Translations under genes and position numbers: made by a program | Origin: Bacteroidia bacterium | Lineage (GTDB): Bacteria > Bacteroidota > Bacteroidia > Flavobacteriales_D > Cryomorphaceae | Reading direction: 5' to 3' | DNA: 64,000 nt | NCBI GenBank assembly: GCA_030427905.1 | Contig: JAUICL010000003.1 | Location: 62,001 to 126,000 of the forward strand | Part shown: piece after piece, positions 26,264 to 35,410 of the stretch | Position numbering within the stretch: the first letter of the stretch is position 1 | How the letters are laid out: the number at the start of each line of letters is the position of its first letter | Notes under the pieces: model-generated | Seen by the model: the letters and a program-made list of their open reading frames with translations, nothing else | Database searches by the model: none | Told to the model about the DNA's origin: nothing

Positions 26264-28533
26264 GAAAGTTTCTCCTATACATATCCGTCATTCTTCTGAC
26301 CGCCTGCTCTGCCAACAAATTCTTACCAGAGGGAGAGAAGTATTTTGAAGGGCACGAAATTGAATATGTGGATGGCAAAGAACATATTCCGAAGTATGTT
26401 CAAAACGAATTGGATAAAGACTTTAAACCAGACGCAACAAGAAGGTTTTTAAGAAGCCGTCCGGGAACCTGGCTCTATCAGAGCATTGACTCACTTAAAA
26501 AAGATAAAGGACTCAAACATTGGATAAAATACAAGCTGGGGAATGCCCCAGCCTACTTGTCGCGCTTAGACTCCGACAAAAATGAGCGAATGCTTCGAGC
26601 CAAGCTGGCAAACAACGGTTTCTTTCGTTCAATTGTTGAAACACGGATAGACTCTTCGAAGCACAAGGCCAAGGCCGTTTATCTAATCACGCTAAACGAA
26701 CCGTACCGCCTAGATACGGTGTACCAATGCACTGACTCGACAGAATTGTGCCAAATCATCGATCGATTTCGAGAAAAGAATACCGTATTGCACTCAGGTG
26801 ACCTTTACAGCACAGCAAATCTGAAAGAAGAGCGAAAGAACATCACGCGCGACTTCAGAAACCGAGGATACTATTACTATTCATCTGACTATCTCTACTT
26901 TTTGGCTGATAGCAACGATGGCGAAAAACGGATTAGATTAAAGTTGGATCAGCAAAAAGATATCCCACCTTCATTCCTAAAACCTTACACGCTTAGCGAA
27001 GCATCACTGAATTTGGCAGTAAACTCTGAGAACACCATCACATTAGGCGATAGTCTAAAAGTAGTTGTAGATACGAATCAACTCTTTATTGATCCGATCA
27101 AGTTGAAGCCATTCATAGCCTATGAACCAGGAAGTCTTTATTCAAAAAAAGAAGAAGAACTCACCTTGAAACAATTAAATAATCTCGAGGTCTTTCAGTT
27201 TGTAAATGTGCAGTACGAAGAAGATACAGCAGCCTCGACTCCTTCAATAAAAGCCCGCTTGCTTGCTACCCCTCGACGAAAGCACTCTCTGCGCACGGAA
27301 TTCAACCTTTCTACAACTTCAACGAATTTCACAGGCCCTGGTCTCCAAACGGAATACTATAATCGAAATTTATTTAGAGGAGCTGAAAAATTGCGAATAA
27401 CGGCTATCGGAAGGTATGAATCTCAGCTTTCTGGCTCGCGAAAAGGGCTTGACTCGTATGAAGTAGACTTGCAGGCAAGCTTGCTTTTCCCTAGGCTTGG
27501 AGGCCTTCTGCGCACTCAGAAAAGGACGGGGTTTATCCCGAAAACCAAGTATCGCGTTCAGTATAGACTGTACAACCAACCGGAGTATTACGCACAAACT
27601 AGTTCAAGTTTTAGTTTTGGATATGAGTGGTTGCGTGATCGCTACACACAACACGAGTACCGCTTGGTAAGTTTCGATTATGTGCGCTTACTTCAATCAT
27701 CCGATCGTCTGGAAGAACTATTCGATGAAAATATTCTATCGCGTGAGAGCTTTGAAGATCAGGTGATTTTTGGTGCTTCATACAGTTTCTCCTTCTCACC
27801 ACCTTACAAGCGTGGCAGAAGGATCAGATCGTACTTCGGGGCATCCGCAGAAATTGCAGGTAACTTGCTTTACGGTATCAATGAGTTATCAAACTCTACA
27901 ACAAATGACAATGGTCAGTATACTTTCGCTGGCGTTCCTTTCGCCCAGTACTTCCGGATCCAAGCAGACTATCGTTTTTATTTTGAGTGGAGTAAATACA
28001 ATGAATTGGTCATTCGGCAGAATGTTGGGTTGGGTATCCCTTATTCAAATAGTACCGCTCTCCCATTCTCCAAGCAATTCTTTGTTGGTGGAGCATCTTC
28101 GCTCAGAGGGTTTCAAGCCCGATCTATTGGTCCAGGTACTTACCGAAACGAAGAGTTAGGAGACGACAGTTACTTCGATCAATCGGGAGACATTTTGATC
28201 GAAATGAATGTGGAAAACAGATTCGATATGGGGCCATATTTTGAAGGTGCTGTATTCGTGGATCTTGGTAACGTTTGGTTGAAAAACACCTCGGATGCCA
28301 GACCGGGTGGAGAATTTAATTTTGACACCTTTTTGAGCCAAATGGCAGTAAACACGGGTTTTGGGATCAGGCTAAATCTTGATTTTGTCATCGTCCGACT
28401 CGACTTGGGTATACCACTGGCCATACCTTACCGTGGAGAAGGCGATAGATGGGTAGGCGATAAAATGAGCTTCAGTCGTGACTACAGGAAGGACTATCTC
28501 ATATGGAACTTGGCAATAGGCTACCCATTCTAG
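26260..28533 (+). CDS. TamA-like Omp85 lipoprotein (TamL type)
   Basis: A 757-residue outer-membrane protein. It starts with a lipoprotein signal with lipobox LTAC (Cys16), continues with POTRA-like segments (about 25-320) and ends with a 16-strand Omp85 barrel. The conserved loop motif GGASSLRGFQARSIGPG is visible, as is the C-terminal aromatic strand ending AIGYPF. Bacteroidota TamA partners are typically such lipoproteins. It likely works with TamB, encoded immediately upstream, in assembling outer-membrane components. The stop shares CTAG with the convergent ruvX gene. Confidence 0.92.
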   Translation: MRKFLLYISVILLTACSANKFLPEGEKYFEGHEIEYVDGKEHIPKYVQNELDKDFKPDATRRFLRSRPGTWLYQSIDSLKKDKGLKHWIKYKLGNAPAYLSRLDSDKNERMLRAKLANNGFFRSIVETRIDSSKHKAKAVYLITLNEPYRLDTVYQCTDSTELCQIIDRFREKNTVLHSGDLYSTANLKEERKNITRDFRNRGYYYYSSDYLYFLADSNDGEKRIRLKLDQQKDIPPSFLKPYTLSEASLNLAVNSENTITLGDSLKVVVDTNQLFIDPIKLKPFIAYEPGSLYSKKEEELTLKQLNNLEVFQFVNVQYEEDTAASTPSIKARLLATPRRKHSLRTEFNLSTTSTNFTGPGLQTEYYNRNLFRGAEKLRITAIGRYESQLSGSRKGLDSYEVDLQASLLFPRLGGLLRTQKRTGFIPKTKYRVQYRLYNQPEYYAQTSSSFSFGYEWLRDRYTQHEYRLVSFDYVRLLQSSDRLEELFDENILSRESFEDQVIFGASYSFSFSPPYKRGRRIRSYFGASAEIAGNLLYGINELSNSTTNDNGQYTFAGVPFAQYFRIQADYRFYFEWSKYNELVIRQNVGLGIPYSNSTALPFSKQFFVGGASSLRGFQARSIGPGTYRNEELGDDSYFDQSGDILIEMNVENRFDMGPYFEGAVFVDLGNVWLKNTSDARPGGEFNFDTFLSQMAVNTGFGIRLNLDFVIVRLDLGIPLAIPYRGEGDRWVGDKMSFSRDYRKDYLIWNLAIGYPF

Positions 28534-28943
28534 TAGCTTATGCCCATATAACGCTGAAGAATGATTGCCGCACTTACTTTGTCAACATTTTCTTTAACCC
28601 GTCTCTTTTCCTTCCCCACCCCTGCTTGTATCATTGCTGAAACAGCTGCTGATGAAGAGTGAGATTCGTCCTGTCTTTCAACTTCTATTCCCGGAAATTG
28701 CTTCACAAACTTCTTCAAAAACGCTCCGATCTTCTCCTCGATGGCAGATACTTCACCACTTGATCTCAACGGCAAGCCTACCACCAGCTTTTCGATCACA
28801 TATTTCTTGTGGTAATCCATGAGAAATGCCAGAAGCTCTGCTGTATGCACGGTTGTGAGAGGTGACGCTATGAGCTTTAGGTCATCTGTTTCTGCTATTC
28901 CGCAGCGCTTCCCTCCAAAATCAATGGCTAAAATTCGAGACAT
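28530..28943 (-). CDS. ruvX: Putative pre-16S rRNA nuclease/Holliday junction resolvase RuvX (YqgF)
   Basis: A 137-residue RNase H-fold protein of normal length. It carries the first catalytic strand ILAIDFGGKRCGIAETD, VVGLPLRSSGE, the VERQDESHSS segment with catalytic acids, and DKVSAAIILQRYM at the end. YqgF proteins process the 5' end of pre-16S rRNA and have been linked to Holliday junction resolution. Upstream on the minus strand TATTTTTG ends four bases before the ATG, which would predict an almost leaderless mRNA. Confidence 0.93.
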   Translation of the reverse strand: MSRILAIDFGGKRCGIAETDDLKLIASPLTTVHTAELLAFLMDYHKKYVIEKLVVGLPLRSSGEVSAIEEKIGAFLKKFVKQFPGIEVERQDESHSSSAAVSAMIQAGVGKEKRRVKENVDKVSAAIILQRYMGISY

Positions 28944-28947
28944 GGTA

Positions 28948-28955
28948 CAAAAATA
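28948..28955 (-). promoter_or_regulatory. Possible -7 box TATTTTTG before ruvX
   Basis: On the minus strand the box is followed by TACC and then the ruvX ATG, so the expected start of transcription falls at or next to the start codon. The remainder of the 243-base gap to dapD holds a 6-bp hairpin GCCGAT/ATCGGC (29042-29057) without a clear T-run. Confidence 0.35.
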
Positions 28956-29161
28956 ACAGTCTTCACTTCTTATCTTGTATCCACTGTAAAATGATAAGAT
29001 AATAGGTTAAGGCCATCTGACTGCGCCACATGATCAGGAAAGCCGATAAACATCGGCACGGTAGCTGTGTACCAAGGCATTGAGACCTGCACATTATGGG
29101 ATCACACTCTTCCAAAAAGCCACTCGTGATAAATACCCCCGATAAAACCTGATAACGATTG

Positions 29162-29169
29162 TATCTTTG
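29162..29169 (+). promoter_or_regulatory. Bacteroidota -7 box TATCTTTG before dapD
   Basis: TATCTTTG is a full match to TAnnTTTG and lies 17 bases before the dapD ATG. It would drive the dapD-GT9-Sua5-like-cca operon. Confidence 0.6.
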
Positions 29170-29186
29170 GACTCCAAACAGAATTT

Positions 29187-29999
29187 ATGAGCCAGCAAGA
29201 ATTGATAGAAAAAGCATGGGATGATCGCTCCCTGCTGAACCATGAAGAAGTAAAAAAGGCCATAGAAGCCACGCTAGAGCAGGTCGACAAAGGGACCCTA
29301 AGGTGTGCGGAGCCAAAAGGTGATACTTGGCAGGTAAACGAATGGGTGAAAAAGGCTGTACTCCTTTACTTCCCCATCAGACAAATGGAAACAATAGAAG
29401 TTGGCCCTTTTGAGTTTCACGACAAAATGGCCCTTAAAAAAGACTATCAATCGCAAGGAGTACGTGTGGTGCCGCACGCCATAGCGAGATATGGAGCCTT
29501 CTTGGGCAATGGTGTGGTGATGATGCCGAGCTATGTAAACATTGGAGCCTACGTGGATGAAAATACCATGGTAGATACTTGGGCTACAGTAGGTAGCTGT
29601 GCACAAATTGGCAAAAACGTGCATTTGAGTGGTGGTGTAGGGATCGGTGGCGTTCTCGAACCGCTTCAAGCTGCTCCGGTCATTATTGAAGACGGTGCTT
29701 TTATAGGCTCGCGATGTATCGTGGTAGAAGGTGTGAGAGTCGGTAAAGAAGCTGTACTCGGAGCTAATGTGGTTTTGACTAAATCCACCCACATCATTGA
29801 TGTAACTGGAGATACCCCTATCACACATAAGGGTGCGGTACCAGAGAGATCTGTGGTTATTCCAGGGTCGTACACCAAGTCATTCCCAGCAGGTGATTAC
29901 CAAGTATCTTGTGCCTTAATCATTGGGAAAAGAAAGGCGAGTACCGATTTAAAGACTTCGTTAAATGATGTTCTGCGAGATCATCAAGTAGCCGTATGA
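29187..29999 (+). CDS. dapD: 2,3,4,5-tetrahydropyridine-2,6-dicarboxylate N-succinyltransferase
   Basis: A 270-residue DapD of standard length. After a helical N-terminal domain, the protein shows left-handed beta-helix hexapeptide repeats (VVMMPSYVNIGAYVDENT, TWATVGSCAQIGKNVHLSG, GVLEPLQAAPVIIEDGAFIG). It succinylates tetrahydrodipicolinate using succinyl-CoA in the lysine/diaminopimelate pathway, so it supports peptidoglycan synthesis. It heads an operon; its TGA overlaps the ATG of the glycosyltransferase gene. Confidence 0.96.
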   Translation: MSQQELIEKAWDDRSLLNHEEVKKAIEATLEQVDKGTLRCAEPKGDTWQVNEWVKKAVLLYFPIRQMETIEVGPFEFHDKMALKKDYQSQGVRVVPHAIARYGAFLGNGVVMMPSYVNIGAYVDENTMVDTWATVGSCAQIGKNVHLSGGVGIGGVLEPLQAAPVIIEDGAFIGSRCIVVEGVRVGKEAVLGANVVLTKSTHIIDVTGDTPITHKGAVPERSVVIPGSYTKSFPAGDYQVSCALIIGKRKASTDLKTSLNDVLRDHQVAV

Positions 30000-30979
30000 C
30001 GATCAAAAAAATATTGATCATACAAACTGCTTTCCTGGGGGATGTAATTCTGGCTACTCCGTTGATTGAGAAGCTTAAGATGTTCTACCCTGAGAGCTCA
30101 ATTGACTTCTTATTACGAAAAGGGAATGAAGGTTTATTAAAAAACCACCCCAAGCTTCGCCGAGTCATTATTTGGGATAAGCACTCAGGAAAATACAACT
30201 CACTGTCAAAAATCACCAAGGATGTGCGCAAGGAAAAGTATGATGTTCTAGTCAACTTACAGCGCTTTGCTTCTTCTGGTGTTATCACAACGGCTTCAAA
30301 TGCAAAAATGAAAATTGGATTCAATAAGAACCCCCTTTCATTTTCGTTTACGCATAAGTTCCCTCATGTGATCGACAAGAAAATGCATGAAGTGGCGCGA
30401 AACCTAAGCCTTGTCGAGCATTTGACAGACGATAGTTTTCAAAGACCGGTACTTTATCCTAGTGAATCGGACTTGGCTAAAGTGAAGCAGTTTAAGCAGA
30501 CACCGTACGTGTGCATAGCTCCAGCATCGGTTTGGTATACCAAGCAATTTCCAACAGAAAAGTGGATCGAACTCATCGATAAATTAGATCCTGACAAACA
30601 CATTTACTTGATTGGTGCCCCCAGCGACCTTGATCTCTGTGATGAGATCAGAGAAAAATCCATTCACGGAAGCGTAACTATTCTAGCTGGCGAGCTAAAC
30701 TTGCTGGAGTCGGCTGCCTTAATGAAAGACGCCAAGATGAACTACGTGAATGATTCAGGGCCGATGCATATGGCATCAGCTGTGAACGCTCCTGTCACGG
30801 CTATCTATTGCTCCACAGTTCCCGATTTTGGTTTCGGCCCCTTAAGCGATGAGTCAAAAATCTTGCAAATCGAAGAGCAACTTCCCTGCCGGCCATGTGG
30901 TTTGCACGGAAAAAAAGCTTGTCCAAAAGGCCATTTCAAATGTGGTTATGACATCAATGTAGATCAAGTTTTAGTTTGA
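29996..30979 (+). CDS. Glycosyltransferase family 9 (heptosyltransferase-like)
   Basis: A 327-residue GT-B enzyme of the ADP-heptose:LPS heptosyltransferase family. It has the N-terminal IQTAFLGDVILATPLIEKL motif, the second-domain APASVWYTKQFPTEKW nucleotide-sugar loop and NDSGPMHMASAVNAPVTAIY. A C-terminal four-cysteine stretch (PCRPCGLHGKKACPKGHFKC) is typical of this subgroup. It probably adds heptose or a related sugar to the LPS core. It overlaps dapD by four bases. Confidence 0.9.
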   Translation: MTIKKILIIQTAFLGDVILATPLIEKLKMFYPESSIDFLLRKGNEGLLKNHPKLRRVIIWDKHSGKYNSLSKITKDVRKEKYDVLVNLQRFASSGVITTASNAKMKIGFNKNPLSFSFTHKFPHVIDKKMHEVARNLSLVEHLTDDSFQRPVLYPSESDLAKVKQFKQTPYVCIAPASVWYTKQFPTEKWIELIDKLDPDKHIYLIGAPSDLDLCDEIREKSIHGSVTILAGELNLLESAALMKDAKMNYVNDSGPMHMASAVNAPVTAIYCSTVPDFGFGPLSDESKILQIEEQLPCRPCGLHGKKACPKGHFKCGYDINVDQVLV

Positions 30980-30984
30980 AATAG

Positions 30985-31509
30985 ATGAATATCCAAGAAG
31001 GTGCTGAAGTAATCCGAAGCGGTGGCTTGGTGGCCGTTCAGATTAAAAGCGGTGCAGCAGTAATCGGTTTAGCAACTACTGACGGCTTGACAAACGTCCT
31101 CCAAGAAGGCAAGTCAATACGGGACCGCTATGTATTGATAGATTCTGAACGACGAGCGTTCCAGGTTTTTGATGACATACCAGAAATTGCATGGGATCTA
31201 CTTGATCAAACCGGGAATCAGTTAATTCTCGAATTATCGAACCCCAAAGGTATCGATGTGAAATGGCTTGAGCTCGATGGGGCCTTGCGGATTAAGTTCT
31301 TGAACAACCTGGAAATCAAAAAGATGCTTAACCAAGTCAACAAGCCTGTGATTTGTTTTCGATTCAATCATATCGACGATGTCAGCGCACATTTGAACAC
31401 GGAAGAATATGTATTAAATTTGCAAGCCGATTTACCGGATGAAGGAATGCAAATGCTCCCGATTATCAAGTTGGATGAATCGGCCAACATTCAAATTCTC
31501 CGCTCATAG
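30985..31509 (+). CDS. Degenerate Sua5/YciO/YrdC-like protein
   Basis: A 174-residue protein whose strand pattern follows the YrdC fold: [13 protein letters not shown] (N-terminal helix-strand), [11 protein letters not shown] where Sua5 has its K-R-x-x-K-P region, GNQLILEL in place of [13 protein letters not shown] in place of SLAVRV, and KPVICFRFN in place of the KPLVSTSAN loop. The catalytic and ATP-binding motifs of threonylcarbamoyl-AMP synthase are therefore lost or altered. The protein is probably not a normal t6A enzyme and may be an RNA-binding or regulatory derivative. It sits between the GT9 and cca genes. The assignment rests on fold pattern only. Confidence 0.55.
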   Translation: MNIQEGAEVIRSGGLVAVQIKSGAAVIGLATTDGLTNVLQEGKSIRDRYVLIDSERRAFQVFDDIPEIAWDLLDQTGNQLILELSNPKGIDVKWLELDGALRIKFLNNLEIKKMLNQVNKPVICFRFNHIDDVSAHLNTEEYVLNLQADLPDEGMQMLPIIKLDESANIQILRS

Positions 31510-31517
31510 CCCAGCTT

Positions 31518-32933
31518 TTGAAAAACTATAAAGCACATCTCACCCACCCCATATTTTCGACACTGAGAAAAGTAGTTGAAGAGCAAAATCTCGAAGCTTA
31601 TGTAATCGGTGGCTTTGTACGGGATTTGATCCTAAACCGCGATGTAAAAGACATCGATGTGGTAGTGGTAGGCGATGGCATTGAAATGGCCCATGCCGTT
31701 GCCAAGAAAGCGAGTTTGGGCAAGGTAAAATTCTTCAAGAATTTTGGAACAGCCATGGTGAGATACGATGGTTACGAAATCGAGTTTGTCGGTGCTAGAA
31801 AGGAGAGCTATTCGCGCGATTCGCGAAAACCCATTGTCGAGTCGGGAACGCTTCAAGATGATCAATTGCGGAGAGATTTCACCATAAACGCCCTTGCACT
31901 TTCACTGATGCCCGCCAATTTTGGTGAATTAATAGACCCCTTCAATGGTATTGAAGATCTCGATAGCGGCTTGATTCGCACTCCAACGAATCCAGAAACC
32001 ACCTATAGTGATGATCCGTTGAGAATGATGCGTGCCATTCGATTTGCCACGCAACTGAATTTCACCATCGATAAAGACTCTCTACGTGCAATCCGGAAAA
32101 TGAAGGACCGGATAAACATAGTAAGCCAAGAAAGAGTTACGACAGAATTGAATAAAATAGTAGCTGCACCAAAGCCTTCTGTAGGGTTTAAATTGCTCTT
32201 TGATACCGGTTTGCTGCAAATCATATTTCCTGAACTTTGCTTGCTACATGGCGTTGAAGAAAAGAATGGGGTACGCCACAAAGACAATTTTTATCACACG
32301 CTGAAAGTACTGGACAATGTGGCGTCCATGTCAGAAAACCTGTGGCTGAGATGGGCGGCAATTTTACACGATATAGCCAAACCAGCTACTAAGCGGTTTA
32401 ATGATAAAGCAGGTTGGACTTTTCATGGGCACGAAGACAAGGGAGCGCGAATGGTGCCAAAAATCTTTAAGCGATTGAAACTCCCGCTTGATGCCAAGAT
32501 GAAATTTGTGCAGAAATTGGTTGCCCTACACCTGCGCCCGATCGCACTAACGAAGGAAGAAGCAACCGATTCTGCCATCAGGCGGCTGCTCTTTGATGCT
32601 GGTGAAGACATCGATGATTTGATGACGCTTTGCAAATGCGATATCACATCGAAAAACGAAGCGAAAGTGAAGCGTTTTCTTTCGAATTACGAGATGGTCA
32701 AAGAGAAGCTCGTTGAAGTAGAAGAAAAAGACCGAATTAGAAACTGGCAGCCGCCCATTTCGGGGGAAGAAATAATGAAAACCTTTGGAATAAAGCCATG
32801 TAAAGAGGTTGGTGTACTCAAGTCACGAATTAAAGATGCCATTCTCGATGGTCATATTTCTAACGATCACAACGAAGCATTCACGTTGATGGTAGAAATT
32901 GGCAAAGAACTTGGGCTCACACCAAATAGCTAG
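31518..32933 (+). CDS. CCA tRNA nucleotidyltransferase with HD domain
   Basis: A 471-residue class II tRNA nucleotidyltransferase started at TTG 31518. The head carries [14 protein letters not shown] and the catalytic [10 protein letters not shown] pair of acids. [13 protein letters not shown] is the flexible loop, and the neck carries [16 protein letters not shown] with the ribose and base recognition residues. A C-terminal HD domain ([18 protein letters not shown]) adds possible phosphohydrolase function. It builds or repairs the CCA end of tRNAs. It is the last gene of the dapD operon and converges with the DUF427 gene at a shared CTAG. Confidence 0.94.
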   Translation: MKNYKAHLTHPIFSTLRKVVEEQNLEAYVIGGFVRDLILNRDVKDIDVVVVGDGIEMAHAVAKKASLGKVKFFKNFGTAMVRYDGYEIEFVGARKESYSRDSRKPIVESGTLQDDQLRRDFTINALALSLMPANFGELIDPFNGIEDLDSGLIRTPTNPETTYSDDPLRMMRAIRFATQLNFTIDKDSLRAIRKMKDRINIVSQERVTTELNKIVAAPKPSVGFKLLFDTGLLQIIFPELCLLHGVEEKNGVRHKDNFYHTLKVLDNVASMSENLWLRWAAILHDIAKPATKRFNDKAGWTFHGHEDKGARMVPKIFKRLKLPLDAKMKFVQKLVALHLRPIALTKEEATDSAIRRLLFDAGEDIDDLMTLCKCDITSKNEAKVKRFLSNYEMVKEKLVEVEEKDRIRNWQPPISGEEIMKTFGIKPCKEVGVLKSRIKDAILDGHISNDHNEAFTLMVEIGKELGLTPNS

Positions 32934-33214
32934 TCTTCAACGACGTTTACGCCACGCCAAAAAGCCACATACCCTTCTATGCCCTTGGCAGCGTCCTTAG
33001 CCTGCGGGTAGTACCAAGCCGCGTCAACATTTTCTTTCCCATTTACCACAACGGAATAGAACGAAGCAGTGCCTTTCCAAGGACAGAAAGTATGGGTGTC
33101 ACTTGGTTTTAAAAAGTCCATATTCACAGTATCAGGCGGAAAGTACTGATTACCCTCAATATTGATCGTATTATCGCTCTGTGCGATTATTTCGTTATTC
33201 CAGATAGCTTTCAT
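32930..33214 (-). CDS. DUF427 domain protein
   Basis: A 94-residue single-domain DUF427 protein ([40 protein letters not shown]). The domain is small and beta-rich, of unknown biochemical role, and common in bacteria and fungi. Its ATG overlaps the stop of egtD by four bases, so it is co-translated with the ergothioneine genes here and may contribute to sulfur or redox metabolism; that link is only contextual. Confidence 0.9.
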   Translation of the reverse strand: MKAIWNNEIIAQSDNTINIEGNQYFPPDTVNMDFLKPSDTHTFCPWKGTASFYSVVVNGKENVDAAWYYPQAKDAAKGIEGYVAFWRGVNVVED

Positions 33215-34155
33215 TTCTTAACGAATAATGTATTTACGTAATAGTGCTTACAGTCATAGAAATGCTGTTGAATAGACAACCCAGCTTTATCAGCTAATTT
33301 TTCGATTTCTTTAATGGAGAACTTTTTACTTATCTCGGTGTGGATCACTTCACCGGCTTCGAAAGGGAAGGATTGATCAGCCAGGCCAATTCGAACAGAC
33401 TGCTTCTTTTTGCTCACTATATAGCTTTTGGCGATACCTTCTTCTGGATCGTAGAAGGGATAGTGTTCAAAAGCACTTATATCGAAGTCCGCACCCAACT
33501 CACGATTCATCCGCTTCAACAAATTCATATTGAACGCTTTGGTTACTCCCTGACTATCATTGTAGGCACTCAGAACAATGTTCGGATTCTTACGCAAATC
33601 AAAGCCCACCAACACTTTGTCACCGACATTAATCCGTGTCTGAAGTGCTTCTAAAAACTCGCTTGCCCGGTCGATGTCAAAATTTCCGATACTCGATCCA
33701 AGAAATAGTATGAGCTTCAACCTCGATCCCTTTTCCCGGCTCAACTCTTCTAAAGCATCAAAGTAGGACGTGTTTCTTGGAGCTACTTCAATTTCGGGAA
33801 ACTCTTCACTCATGGTGGATTTCAACCCATCGAGTACGTCATTCGATATATCGATTGGGATATAACGAAATGAAGCCCCATTCTCCAGCAAGCTCTTGAT
33901 CAACACCCTGGTTTTAAAGCCATCACCAGCTCCAAATTCTAGCAAATCAAATGAACGGCCATCGAGCTCGAGCTTCTCTAAAATGGCACTTCCTTGATTT
34001 GACAGAATCTCAAACTCTGAGTTAGTCAGGTAATATTCTGGCAGCTTCATGATTGCCTGAAAGAGTGCATCCCCTTCTGAGTCGTAAAAATATTTTGATG
34101 AAATGTGCTTTTTCTCCGAAGAGAGTCCTTCAATCACATCTTCTAAAAATCCCAT
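33211..34155 (-). CDS. egtD: L-histidine N-alpha-methyltransferase EgtD
   Basis: A 314-residue SAM-dependent methyltransferase of the EgtD family. It shows the conserved N-terminal KYFYDSEGDALFQAI and LPEYYLTNSEFEIL, the SAM loop LLEFGAGDGFKT, and LKLILFLGSSIGNF. EgtD trimethylates histidine to hercynine, the first step of ergothioneine synthesis. Its start lies one base after the egtB stop; DUF427 overlaps its end. Confidence 0.96.
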   Translation of the reverse strand: MGFLEDVIEGLSSEKKHISSKYFYDSEGDALFQAIMKLPEYYLTNSEFEILSNQGSAILEKLELDGRSFDLLEFGAGDGFKTRVLIKSLLENGASFRYIPIDISNDVLDGLKSTMSEEFPEIEVAPRNTSYFDALEELSREKGSRLKLILFLGSSIGNFDIDRASEFLEALQTRINVGDKVLVGFDLRKNPNIVLSAYNDSQGVTKAFNMNLLKRMNRELGADFDISAFEHYPFYDPEEGIAKSYIVSKKKQSVRIGLADQSFPFEAGEVIHTEISKKFSIKEIEKLADKAGLSIQQHFYDCKHYYVNTLFVKK

Positions 34156-34156
34156 A

Positions 34157-35356
34157 TTATTTTGCCAATCTTATTCCTGCAAATTGCCACTGCAGGTGTG
34201 GGTGAAAAAAATTGCGATAAGACTTACGGCTGTGGCCAAGGCTTGTGGCCTTCGAACCACCTCTAAGAACCATTTGATTCACCATAAATTTCCCATTGTA
34301 CTCGCCTAGGGCTCCTTTGGCTTTTTTGAACCCCGGGTATGCCGAATACGCACTTTGCGTCCATTCCCAAACAAATCCCCAATCAAAATGTTCAGATGCC
34401 ACTTCCCATTCAAATTCAGTGGGCAATCGAAGTCCTTTCCAATTTGCAAAAGCTTCAGCTTCGTAGTACGAAACGTGCACCAAAACAGATTCTGGGTCAA
34501 TGGCTTGCCAACCAGCTAAGGTGTACCTGCCCCAAACACCATTCTTTTTTTGAGCATACATCGGTGCGTTTACCCCGGAATCCTTAATCCAAGCCCATCC
34601 TTCATCTAGCCAAAACTCAAACTTTTCGTACCCTCCATCTTCGATAAACTCGATGTACTCACCCCATGTAACGAGATTAGTCGCTAACTGAACCTGATGA
34701 ATGTACTGCTTATGCCTTCCCAATTCATTGTCAAAATGGAAACCATCACCCGAAAATCCAATGTCATAAACGCCTTCATCGATCGATACCCAGCCGGGTG
34801 AATGGCTATTCTTGAAATTATCGACTAAGCAATTTGCATCGTAAACCGGGTGAATGGGGTTATGGCCAAAAATGTATTTTATATCAGTCATCAACAGCTC
34901 TTGATGCTGCATTTCGTGGTGAAGCCCAAGAGTTAGAACTTCTTGTACCTGTGATGTAAGCTCAGCATTCGCTAAAAACTCAGCTAATGCTTCATCAACG
35001 TATGCTCGATAGGCCATAACTTCATCGATAGTTGGACGAGTTAACTTTCCACGTTCATGCCGTAACACCCGCTCTCCTACATGATTGTAATAGCTGTTAA
35101 AAAGGTATCCAAAGTCTTGGTCGTAGACCCTGTAGTTTGCACGATTGGGAAGGAGAACAAATGTTTCGAAAAACCAGGTAGTATGGGCTAAATGCCATTT
35201 TGGTGGAGAAACGTCAACAACTGGTTGCGCAACAAAATCTTCCTTTTGAAGTGGACGGCAAATATCAACCGTTCGTTTGCGCACGCGGTGAAAAAACTTT
35301 CCTAAATTCTCGTGAATAGGCAAGACAAGATTGGGCTCAAGTTCTAGGTTAGCCAT
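34157..35356 (-). CDS. egtB: Ergothioneine sulfoxide synthase EgtB
   Basis: A 399-residue EgtB. The N-terminal DinB-like domain carries the iron ligands: His58 in WHLAHTTWFFE and the HxxxH pair His147/His151 in LHHEMQHQELL. The C-terminal FGE-sulfatase domain shows GFHFDNELGRH, LPTEFEWEVA and VLRGGSKATSLGHSR. EgtB uses oxygen to join hercynine with a thiol (gamma-glutamylcysteine or cysteine). With egtD but no egtC or egtE nearby, a cysteine-using variant or PLP lyase encoded elsewhere is likely. It is the first gene of a three-gene operon. Confidence 0.95.
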   Translation of the reverse strand: MANLELEPNLVLPIHENLGKFFHRVRKRTVDICRPLQKEDFVAQPVVDVSPPKWHLAHTTWFFETFVLLPNRANYRVYDQDFGYLFNSYYNHVGERVLRHERGKLTRPTIDEVMAYRAYVDEALAEFLANAELTSQVQEVLTLGLHHEMQHQELLMTDIKYIFGHNPIHPVYDANCLVDNFKNSHSPGWVSIDEGVYDIGFSGDGFHFDNELGRHKQYIHQVQLATNLVTWGEYIEFIEDGGYEKFEFWLDEGWAWIKDSGVNAPMYAQKKNGVWGRYTLAGWQAIDPESVLVHVSYYEAEAFANWKGLRLPTEFEWEVASEHFDWGFVWEWTQSAYSAYPGFKKAKGALGEYNGKFMVNQMVLRGGSKATSLGHSRKSYRNFFHPHLQWQFAGIRLAK

Positions 35357-35410
35357 AAATTGTTTTTGCTGAAATTACAGGTTTTAACTGCAAGAAAAGG
35401 AAGGCAAATG

